Positions 1 to 5,382 of a stretch of DNA of 8,318 nucleotides are shown here, in pieces. The stretch is from positions 1-8,318 of the forward strand of contig CADFJN010000032.1 of NCBI GenBank assembly GCA_902834555.1, written 5' to 3'. Position 1 is the first letter of the stretch. The number at the start of each line of letters is the position of its first letter. Below the pieces are notes generated by a model. That model ran no database searches, had not been told where the DNA came from, and worked only from the letters and a program-made list of their open reading frames with translations. The position numbers and the translations under genes were made by a program. The DNA comes from Atopobiaceae bacterium (GTDB taxonomy: Bacteria > Actinomycetota > Coriobacteriia > Coriobacteriales > Atopobiaceae).

Positions 1-107
1 TCGCCGAAATCGCCCTTCCGGCGACAAAAAGTCGCCGGAGGCGCCTAAATGTTGCAAATCTCGCCAAAAGCGGCTCTCCGGCGACAACGTCCAGCCTGGC
101 GTCGCCG
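1..107. repeat. Cluster of short intergenic repeats with inverted arms
   Basis: Two forward copies of a roughly 25-bp unit start at 1 and 61. Both open TCGCC, have an A-rich tetramer (GAAA at 6, AAAA at 66), and end TCCGGCGACAA (17-27 and 77-87). In both, the A-rich tetramer begins exactly 11 nt before TCCG. Each copy is itself a potential hairpin, because TCGCC at its start pairs with GGCGA near its end. An inverted arm GTCGCCGG (31-38) pairs with CCGGCGAC (18-25) across an AAAAA loop, and GTCGCCG (101-107) pairs with CGGCGAC (79-85). The same unit occurs at the far end of the window (8200-8318). This looks like a REP/BIME-like intergenic family; the assignment is inference, the repeats are directly visible. 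Confidence 0.65.
15..41 (-). terminator. Candidate hairpin terminator downstream of the degV-family gene
   Basis: CCGGCGAC (18-25) and GTCGCCGG (31-38) form a perfect 8-bp stem with a 5-nt loop, extendable by about three more pairs to 15 and 41. It lies about 95 bp past the stop of the leftward gene. There is no long U tract after the stem on the minus strand, so it may be a repeat-derived hairpin rather than a true intrinsic terminator. A second 7-bp stem (79-85 with 101-107) is an alternative site. Confidence 0.35.
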
Positions 108-133
108 CTCCGGCCGCGCCGGCCCCCGCGGCG

Positions 134-994
134 CTACACTCCCTGGATTGCGATCCCCACGATCTCTGGTCCGGTGTGCACGAGAAGGTCCGCCGAGATC
201 CCCGAGCGAATGACCTCCACCGCATTGTCCACCTGCGCCAGCACGCGCTCCTCAAGTTCGTCGAACATGTCGACGCACGCGCTCGAGCAGCAGATAGCCA
301 CGCGCACCTTGTCGTACTTTCTCGCCTGCTCCTCGACAAGGGCAATCTCGGTGTCGATGGAGCGCTCCCAGCCGCGCGCCTTGCGCGCCACCACGTAGGC
401 GCCGTCCTCGTTGCAGGTGATTACGGGCTTGATGTTAAGTGCGGTGCCCAGGCGATATACGGCAGCGCTAATGCGCCCGCCCTTGCGCAGGTAGTCCAGG
501 CTCTTCACCGAGAAGAACACAGAGTTCTTATGTGCCACCAGCTCAAGCATCGCGCCAATGTGCTGCAGCGTGATGCCCTCCTCGACCATGCGCACGGCCT
601 CCATCACCACAAGCCCGGCGGCAACGCCAATGGTCCTGGTGTCCACGACCTCAACGGGGAAGTCGTCCAGCTGGTCGGCGACCATGCGCACGGTGTCGCA
701 GGTGGCCGAGAGACCCGAGGAGATGCTCACAAAGACCGCGGCCACGTACCCGTCGTCACGCGCGCGGTCAAACTCGCGGCGGATGGTCGCGGGCGAGGGC
801 AGCGAGGTCGAGGGCACCTCGGTTGCCATGCGCTCGACAAGTTGCTCGGGCGTAATGGTGACGCCGCTCTCGTACGTCGAGCCGTCCGAGAAGTTAATGC
901 GCAGCGGCACAATGCGCACGTCATGCTCGCGCGCAAAGGCGGCAGGCGTGTCCGTGCCCGTGTCGGTGATGACTGCGATTCTCTGGCTGTTCAA
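134..994 (-). CDS. DegV family protein (FakB-like fatty-acid-binding protein)
   Basis: This is a complete DegV-family protein of 286 residues, close to the family's usual 280-290. DegV/FakB proteins bind a long-chain fatty acid. In Gram-positive bacteria they present it to the kinase FakA, which makes acyl-phosphate for phospholipid synthesis; they are cytosolic. With the chosen start, the family landmarks are: the N-terminal strand IAVITDTGTDTP (about 6-17), TSLPSP (63-68, the TSxPSP fatty-acid carboxylate loop), SISSGLS (90-96), LDYLRKGGRIS (166-176) and HTGP near the C-terminus (273-276). No ATG or GTG is available in frame at the 5' end. I chose TTG at 994 because GGGGGA lies 4 nt upstream. 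Another TTG at 1006 would add four residues (MGET) but has no Shine-Dalgarno sequence. No fakA gene is adjacent. The gene stands alone, divergent from the DUF1836 gene. Which lipid it binds cannot be read from the sequence. Confidence 0.93.
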   Translation of the reverse strand: MNSQRIAVITDTGTDTPAAFAREHDVRIVPLRINFSDGSTYESGVTITPEQLVERMATEVPSTSLPSPATIRREFDRARDDGYVAAVFVSISSGLSATCDTVRMVADQLDDFPVEVVDTRTIGVAAGLVVMEAVRMVEEGITLQHIGAMLELVAHKNSVFFSVKSLDYLRKGGRISAAVYRLGTALNIKPVITCNEDGAYVVARKARGWERSIDTEIALVEEQARKYDKVRVAICCSSACVDMFDELEERVLAQVDNAVEVIRSGISADLLVHTGPEIVGIAIQGV

Positions 995-1130
995 CGTTTC
1001 CCCCAATGGACATCGGAGAAGGAAAGCGCGTCCGATTTTTTCGTTGTCACAACTATAGCCATTGCATCTGGTTTTTAATACTAGATAATCTAATCACACA
1101 GAATTCAAGTGCTTGCGAGAGGGGGGCGCT
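995..1130. promoter_or_regulatory. Divergent AT-rich promoter region with 11-bp palindrome
   Basis: This 136-bp spacer is markedly richer in A/T than its flanks and must hold the start signals for both the leftward DegV-family gene and the rightward DUF1836 gene. Rightward, TTGCAT (1062-1067) lies 16 nt before GATAAT (1084-1089), a fair -10 match with a weak -35. Leftward, TATAGT (reverse complement of 1052-1057) is a fair -10 match without a clear -35. TAGATAATCTA (1082-1092) is a perfect palindrome around one central base and overlaps the rightward -10, which is where a repressor operator would sit. Promoter positions are inference from sequence matches only. Confidence 0.45.
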
Positions 1131-1814
1131 ATGGCGGACGAGCAGGACCAGGGGCGTGCCCAGCGCACGTGCGTTGCCTACCGTACGCTCGCCGAGCGCA
1201 TGACGAGCATCCACATCTCGCGCTTCTCGGAGCTCCCACGCATCGAGCTTTACCTGGACCAGCTTCTCTCCTTGGTTGACGACGAGCTCTCGTTCATGCG
1301 TCTTCCGGATGAAGGACCGCTGGTCACGGGCTCCATGGTGAACAACTACGTAAAGCGCCACGTGGTGCCGGCGCCCGTCAAGCACCGCTACACCAGGCGC
1401 CACGTCTGCTACGTGGTCTGCGTGTGTCTCTTCAAGCGCGTGCTCTCGATTGAGCAGGTCACGCGCCTCATTAGCCACGTGGAGGAGGAGAACCTCGACC
1501 TTCGCCACACCTACGACGAGCTCTGCGCGGCGCTGGAGTGCGCGCTTGCCGAGCAGTTCGCGGTGGGGCCGGACTTTGTGGCCCCGGCCGTGGAGCCGGT
1601 GATCGACCTGCGCGACGCTAACGGCGAGAAGGTCGACTCGCCGCTCGACCGGACCATCGAAGCCGCGGTGGTGAGCCTTGCCGCCAAGATCTACGTGGAG
1701 CAGGTCCTGGCGCTGGGGGAGGAGACCGCCATCGCCGAGCAGCCCGGCGCGCACGTGGACAGCGACACCCACGCAGCAGCAACCACGCCACCTGCCGTAA
1801 CAACGGTAAAATAA
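1131..1814 (+). CDS. DUF1836 domain-containing protein, probable MerR-like DNA-binding regulator
   Basis: This 227-residue protein is recognisable as DUF1836. The family hallmarks are SELPRIELYLDQ (33-44), followed by MVNNYVKRHVVPAPVKHRYT (69-88), which resembles the MerR helix-turn-helix and wing, then HVCYVVCVCLFKRVLSIEQV (91-110). The family has no well-established function; a role in transcriptional regulation is inferred from the MerR-like fold. The C-terminal 80 residues are acidic to alanine-rich, and the last 25 look disordered. I chose ATG at 1131 because GAGAGGGGGG (1117-1126) ends 4 nt upstream. A TTG at 1113 would add six residues but lies before that ribosome-binding site. Three cysteines cluster at 93, 97 and 99 within the DNA-binding domain, which could be redox- or metal-sensitive or merely structural. 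nhaA starts 82 bp downstream on the same strand with no clear terminator between, so co-transcription is likely and control of nhaA is possible. Confidence 0.88.
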   Translation: MADEQDQGRAQRTCVAYRTLAERMTSIHISRFSELPRIELYLDQLLSLVDDELSFMRLPDEGPLVTGSMVNNYVKRHVVPAPVKHRYTRRHVCYVVCVCLFKRVLSIEQVTRLISHVEEENLDLRHTYDELCAALECALAEQFAVGPDFVAPAVEPVIDLRDANGEKVDSPLDRTIEAAVVSLAAKIYVEQVLALGEETAIAEQPGAHVDSDTHAAATTPPAVTTVK

Positions 1815-1896
1815 TTTTGCATCATTGGTTGGGTAGGATAAGAGGGTAACGAAGGGCCCGAGCGGCCTCTCCTCAAGGAAACGGACAACACAACCA

Positions 1897-3279
1897 ATGG
1901 CAAGCATCTACGGTGAGCCCGCAGTCATCAGGCGCATCGAGCAGCGCAGCGCTGTCCACAAGGTGACCTCCAACGGCACCATAGCCGCTGCGGTCATGGT
2001 GTTCGCTGCCATCGCGGCGGTCATCACGGCCAACTCGCCCGCCTACGAGGTGATTGAGGAGGTGCTCCACGCGCCCCTCTCGCTGGGCATTGGCCCCGCG
2101 ACCTTTTCGATAACCATCGAGGCCTTTGTGAACGACTTCCTCATGGCAATCTTCTTCTTGCTGGTAGGCATAGAGCTCAAGTACGAGATGACCGTGGGGC
2201 AGCTGAGAAAGCCCAGGCAGGCCGCGCTTCCCATGCTCGCCGCAGTTGGCGGCGTGGCGGCACCTGCGATGATCTACCTCATCCTCAACGCCGGTGGTGC
2301 CGTGCACGGCTGGGCCACCCCCATCGCCACCGACATCGCCTTTGCGCTGGGCGTCATGTCGCTTCTCGGTGACCGCATTGCCCCCGCGACCAAGGTCTTC
2401 TTCCAGACCCTGGCTATCGCCGACGACATCCTGGCCATTGTGGTCATTGCCCTCTTCTATGGGCAGACGCCCAACGTGGCCTGGTGCGCCGCGTCTCTCG
2501 GCGTGATTGTGGTGCTGTGGATCATCTCTCGCATGAAGGTCTACTCGGCCAAGCCCTACATGCTGGTTGGCCTGGTGCTGTGGGTGTGCATGTACAACTC
2601 CGGCATCCACGCCACGCTGGCCGGCGTCATCTTGGCGTTCTTCCTGCCCGCGCGCTCCGATGTGCGACTCTCCAAGCTGGGCAACTGGCTTGACGCCCGC
2701 GCCCGCGAGCTGGACGACACGTATGACGAGGAGAGCCACGTCCTGGGCCAGCACGACTTCACCACCGCCGCCGTGCGCGTGGAGCGCGTGATGCACCACG
2801 TCACGCCGCCGCTGGAGCGCATGGAGCGCTATATCTCGGTGCCGGTGAACTTTGTGATCCTGCCCATCTTCGCGTTTGTGAACGCGCAGGTGAGGATTGT
2901 GGACATGGACCTTGCCACCATTATCGCGGACCCGGTCACCAAGGGCGTCTACTTTGGCGCCGTGCTTGGCAAGCCCATCGGTATCATCCTGGTGACGTGG
3001 CTTCTCGTGCACATTGGCTTTGCCAAGCTGCCCAAGCACGTGGACTGGCTGCAGATCATTGCGGTAGGCATCATGGGCGGCCTGGGCTTCACGATGTCTA
3101 TTCTCATCTCGGGCCTGGCCTTCATCGACCCCAACGAGGTCATGGCCGCCAAGTGCGCCATTCTCGCCGGGTCCGTTACCTCGGCGATTCTGGGGCTGCT
3201 CTTCGTGCACGTGGCGAGCGCCATAAAGGAACGGCGAGAATCCCGCGAGCATGGCCTCGAGATGGGCGACGAGTCGTAG
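1897..3279 (+). CDS. nhaA: Na+/H+ antiporter NhaA
   Basis: This is an inner-membrane antiporter exchanging about two protons in for one sodium out, used for sodium tolerance and pH homeostasis. The 460-residue protein carries the full set of NhaA signatures: FVNDFLMAIFFLLVGIELK (77-95), ATDIAFALG (144-152, Asp146 = E. coli Asp133), ADDILAIVVIALFY (175-188, Asp176 and Asp177 = the essential Asp163/Asp164 pair), SGIHATLAGV (235-244, His238 = E. coli His225), VLGKPIGI (356-363, Lys359 = Lys300) and GGLGFTMSILI (394-404). It is longer than E. coli NhaA (388) mainly through a hydrophilic insert at about 252-310 and a charged C-terminal tail; longer NhaAs are usual in actinobacteria. Aligned by eye, the pH-sensor Arg81 is replaced by Tyr96 and Lys249 by Glu307, while Glu78 and Glu252 are kept as Glu93 and Glu310. 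No good Shine-Dalgarno lies close to the ATG (AAGGAA at 1875-1880 is 16 nt away), so translation may be weak or coupled. It probably shares a transcript with the DUF1836 gene upstream. Confidence 0.97.
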   Translation: MASIYGEPAVIRRIEQRSAVHKVTSNGTIAAAVMVFAAIAAVITANSPAYEVIEEVLHAPLSLGIGPATFSITIEAFVNDFLMAIFFLLVGIELKYEMTVGQLRKPRQAALPMLAAVGGVAAPAMIYLILNAGGAVHGWATPIATDIAFALGVMSLLGDRIAPATKVFFQTLAIADDILAIVVIALFYGQTPNVAWCAASLGVIVVLWIISRMKVYSAKPYMLVGLVLWVCMYNSGIHATLAGVILAFFLPARSDVRLSKLGNWLDARARELDDTYDEESHVLGQHDFTTAAVRVERVMHHVTPPLERMERYISVPVNFVILPIFAFVNAQVRIVDMDLATIIADPVTKGVYFGAVLGKPIGIILVTWLLVHIGFAKLPKHVDWLQIIAVGIMGGLGFTMSILISGLAFIDPNEVMAAKCAILAGSVTSAILGLLFVHVASAIKERRESREHGLEMGDES

Positions 3280-3284
3280 CTGCT

Positions 3285-3329
3285 GGGGAGCGGCGGCGGC
3301 CACCGCCGCCGGCGCCGCTCACTCCCCTT
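3285..3329 (+). terminator. GC-rich hairpin just after nhaA
   Basis: GGCGGCGG (3292-3299) and CCGCCGCC (3303-3310) form a perfect 8-bp stem with a 3-nt loop, five nucleotides or so past the nhaA stop. GGGGAG (3285-3290) and CTCCCC (3322-3327) can add an outer stem with unpaired bases between, and GAGCGGC (3288-3294) with GCCGCTC (3314-3320) is an alternative pairing. The U tract is short (CTTGTCT), so termination may be incomplete or factor-assisted. Confidence 0.55.
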
Positions 3330-3351
3330 GTCTAGTTCCCGTGCACAGAAT

Positions 3352-3483
3352 TTGCGGTTGCCGGCCCTTTTTGGGTGAATCGCCGAGTACGAAGCCTCTA
3401 ACTTTTTACAGAGCCGCAGGTAGGGAAATGGCACTTCTGGGGTGATACTAAGCGGAACCCCGAATTTTTACCGGCAACCGCAA
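3352..3483. repeat. 132-bp element bounded by perfect 13-bp inverted repeats
   Basis: TTGCGGTTGCCGG (3352-3364) recurs as its exact reverse complement CCGGCAACCGCAA (3471-3483). The symmetry continues inward imperfectly: about half of the next 25 positions still match, including CGC and AGTA blocks. The whole segment is therefore a degenerate long palindrome centred near 3417. A smaller stem sits inside it: GGGGT (3439-3443) with ACCCC (3457-3461), followed by GAATTTTTA. The segment is lower in G/C than the neighbouring genes and has no convincing coding frame. I see no obvious target-site duplication at its edges. It could be a non-autonomous mobile remnant (MITE-like), a bidirectional terminator between the convergent genes, or a species-specific intergenic repeat; the sequence alone does not decide. 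Confidence 0.6.
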
Positions 3484-3563
3484 GTTTTGGGTAGGCATGC
3501 GGCTTTCTTTGCGCCTCGACTCGCCGACCGGACTTCTCTCTGGCAAGCAAACCGACACCCCAT

Positions 3564-3643
3564 CTCCGTTCTTTAGCGGTTTCTGTGAAACGGAGGCCGT
3601 ATTTGCCCAGTTGGCGAGCAACGCGATTCTCAAATACCGCTAA
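3564..3643. repeat. Overlapping inverted repeats with alternative pairings
   Basis: Three perfect inverted pairs interlock here: CTCCGTT (3564-3570) with AACGGAG (3589-3595), TTAGCGGT (3573-3580) with ACCGCTAA (3636-3643), and GTATTTG (3599-3605) with CAAATAC (3631-3637). The first pair encloses the left arm of the second, so those two compete. The second and third can stack if the shared bases near 3636 are divided between them. On the minus strand this is 45-125 nt past the stop of the flippase-like gene, so it would lie in that gene's 3' region, possibly acting in termination or RNA stability. No U tract follows closely. The rest of 3484-3563 shows nothing I can name. Confidence 0.5.
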
Positions 3644-3650
3644 GGAATGC

Positions 3651-3674
3651 GGGGGAGGAGATGGGGGAGGAGAT
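3651..3674. repeat. Tandem G-rich 12-mer, two copies
   Basis: GGGGGAGGAGAT occurs twice head to tail (3651-3662 and 3663-3674), followed by GAGAGG. The plus strand is an almost pure purine tract ending 12 bp from the stop codon of the leftward flippase-like gene. Its four G-runs (5, 2, 5, 2) could allow a weak two-layer G-quadruplex, or the pyrimidine-rich transcript on the other strand could serve as a C-rich loading site for Rho. Both roles are conjecture; the repeat is plain. Confidence 0.7.
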
Positions 3675-3686
3675 GAGAGGTCCCGC

Positions 3687-5126
3687 CTAGTACCGCTCGA
3701 GGCGCTTGCGGATGGCGAAGTACTCGGAGAGCAGCAACACCAAGAGGATGCTCATCACCACTACGGCGCCCACCACGGCGCCGGAGAGCCCCGAGAACCC
3801 CACGAGCAGCCACAGCACCGGCACGGAGAAGGCAAACGCAATGAGGTAGAGCCTGCTCACGGCCTGCTGCTCGCGCAGCACGGTGATGATCTGGTACAGA
3901 AAGTCGATTGCCGCGCAGATGCCGCCGTTTACCACCATCACGTAGACCAGAGGCCTAAACTGCTCGAAGTCCAGCCCGTACAGGAAGCTCATGATGGGGA
4001 TGCCCAGCCACCCCATAAAGAGCCCCACAATCACGGTGATGCCCGCAATCACGCCCATCATCGCAAGGATGATGAGGTCAAAGCGCTTGTGCTGCTCGGG
4101 GTCGTCCCAAATGCTCGCAAGGCGCAGCAGCTGCGGCTTGTAGATCATGGCCGCAGCCATGAGGATGGCGTGCGCGGGGAAGTACATGGCGTTGTAGTAG
4201 AGCTGGTTGTCGTACGAGAGCACGCCCTCGATGGCAAACTTGGGCATCGAGTCGATGAGGTTGTAGAGAAACGCCGCCAGGAACAGCGGGAAGCAGTTGA
4301 CAAAGATCTCCTTCACGCCGCGCCACGTGAGCGGCAGCGAGCGCTCGGTCTCCATGAGCGCCAGCGGCAGCGTGAGCAGTACAAACGACGCCGCGGCACC
4401 CACCGCCATGCCAATGCTCGAGACCACCATGTTGCGCGTGATAAAGAGCAGCACCGTGAAGACCACAAACGAGAGCGCGCAGCGGACCGCCTGAGAGATG
4501 CCGGCCAGGTACAGCTTGTCCTTCTGCTGCAGCCTGCCCTCGTAGACGTCCCCCAGCGCGTCGAAGAAGCGGAATCCCATCACGCCGCACACGATGGCCG
4601 TCATGTCGCCGTCGTAGCCACGGATACGGCAGTACAGAAGGCCGATAAGCACCATGGCCACGCAGGTCGCAATGCGGTTGACCTGGTAGTCGTAGAACGA
4701 GTCCATCTCGTCGATGTCCGAGACCTGGTACGTGCGCACGCCATAGTTGCCCACAAAGAACAGGAGCGTGCCCACGACCATGGCCATCGAGAAGAGGCCG
4801 GCGTTCTCGGCGCCCACAAACTGCGTGGCCACAATGGTGAGTAGCGGGAAGAACCCTCCCCAGCACGCCTGGCCAATGGAGTTGCACACGTAGTCTCGCG
4901 TGGTCTGGTGCGAGAGGTACTGCTCGGACTGCTGAGAGATGCTGCCCGAGAAGACCGAGGAGATCAGGCGGTCCCACCAGTGGTTGGTGACGCGGCGGAG
5001 AAAGCCCTCCTTCTTGGGCTTGGCTGCGCGGCTGGAGCGGCTCTCGTGCCTGCCGGCGCGCGAACCCACGAGCGAGCTCAGACCCGTCTTTTGGGCTCTC
5101 CCGCGCTGCCTGCTCGTTCGTGCCAT
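3687..5126 (-). CDS. Polysaccharide/lipid-intermediate flippase-like membrane protein (MOP superfamily, Wzx-like)
   Basis: This 479-residue integral membrane protein appears to have about 12 hydrophobic helices between residues 84 and 468. Its arrangement and the motif GVRTYQVSD (129-137) after the second helix are typical of Wzx-like proteins annotated as lipopolysaccharide or polysaccharide biosynthesis transporters in Gram-positives. Such proteins flip undecaprenyl-linked glycans across the cytoplasmic membrane. The first 45 residues are hydrophilic and strongly basic, with 14 Arg/Lys against 2 Glu, so the N-terminus is probably a cytoplasmic tail. I chose ATG at 5126 because GAGAGGA lies about 10 nt upstream. 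The frame stays open beyond it, and an ATG at 5195 would add 23 residues. That one has no ribosome-binding site, and the frame further upstream runs antisense to ppc. No glycosyltransferase or other cell-surface genes flank it, so its substrate is unknown. It is convergent with nhaA and divergent from ppc, hence probably a single-gene transcript. Confidence 0.82.
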   Translation of the reverse strand: MARTSRQRGRAQKTGLSSLVGSRAGRHESRSSRAAKPKKEGFLRRVTNHWWDRLISSVFSGSISQQSEQYLSHQTTRDYVCNSIGQACWGGFFPLLTIVATQFVGAENAGLFSMAMVVGTLLFFVGNYGVRTYQVSDIDEMDSFYDYQVNRIATCVAMVLIGLLYCRIRGYDGDMTAIVCGVMGFRFFDALGDVYEGRLQQKDKLYLAGISQAVRCALSFVVFTVLLFITRNMVVSSIGMAVGAAASFVLLTLPLALMETERSLPLTWRGVKEIFVNCFPLFLAAFLYNLIDSMPKFAIEGVLSYDNQLYYNAMYFPAHAILMAAAMIYKPQLLRLASIWDDPEQHKRFDLIILAMMGVIAGITVIVGLFMGWLGIPIMSFLYGLDFEQFRPLVYVMVVNGGICAAIDFLYQIITVLREQQAVSRLYLIAFAFSVPVLWLLVGFSGLSGAVVGAVVVMSILLVLLLSEYFAIRKRLERY

Positions 5127-5382
5127 GCGCCGACCATCCTCTCGAGGCCCTTGGGGCCAAGCTTCTCTCGCCCGCTCATTATCTATAGGGGCCATTGTAT
5201 CGCGCCGCGTGAAAGCGGTCTTGCACCTGGCCCCATCGTGTACGTTGCGTTTCGCCTTTGCGGATGCTCGGTGGGATTGGTGCCTAAAGTGGGTTGGCTT
5301 GCTAATGTTGTCCTGCATGCAGCGACATGCGGCACACGTGCAAGCCCGTCGGCGGGACCGGCGGGAGCTTGAGGGAGGACAC
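5127..5382. promoter_or_regulatory. Divergent spacer between flippase-like gene and ppc
   Basis: This 256-bp spacer must carry both start signals. For ppc the best candidate I see is TTGGTG (5277-5282) with TAATGT (5303-5308) preceded by TG (an extended -10), giving a leader of roughly 70 nt; the match is weak. For the leftward gene, an AT-rich patch ATTATCTATAG (5179-5189; CTATAGATAAT on the minus strand) is a possible -10 and would put transcription start between the two candidate ATGs, which supports the ATG at 5126. GGCCC (5146-5150) pairs with GGGCC (5154-5158) and GCATG with CATGC near 5315-5330; neither resembles a known riboswitch or operator. Confidence 0.35.
5373..5378 (+). promoter_or_regulatory. 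Ribosome-binding site that sets the ppc start
   Basis: GGGAGG lies 4 nt before ATG at 5383. The reading frame is open far upstream (to 4939, antisense to the flippase-like gene), so this site is what fixes the true start. Confidence 0.8.

Noticed and set aside
176..1078. A 300-codon plus-strand frame opposite the DegV-family gene
   Set aside because: Antisense shadow with biased composition; the DegV motifs on the minus strand are clear.
1815..1896. Sodium-sensing riboswitch upstream of nhaA
   Set aside because: The 82-bp gap is too short and unstructured to hold the known Na+ riboswitch; I could find only weak 4-bp inverted repeats.
1873..3303. A 476-codon minus-strand frame opposite nhaA
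   Set aside because: Mirror of the nhaA codon bias; composition is not protein-like and nhaA is unmistakable on the other strand.
3448..3633. A 61-codon minus-strand frame between nhaA and the flippase-like gene
   Set aside because: TTG start without a ribosome-binding site, and its codons run through the inverted repeats, so the frame is probably chance.
3585..4844. A 419-codon plus-strand frame opposite the flippase-like gene
   Set aside because: Same His/Arg/Glu-rich antisense composition, no ribosome-binding site and no recognisable domain.
4939..5382. Upstream extension of ppc by up to 148 codons
   Set aside because: It overlaps the flippase-like gene antisense, is not PEP-carboxylase-like, and a good ribosome-binding site marks ATG at 5383.
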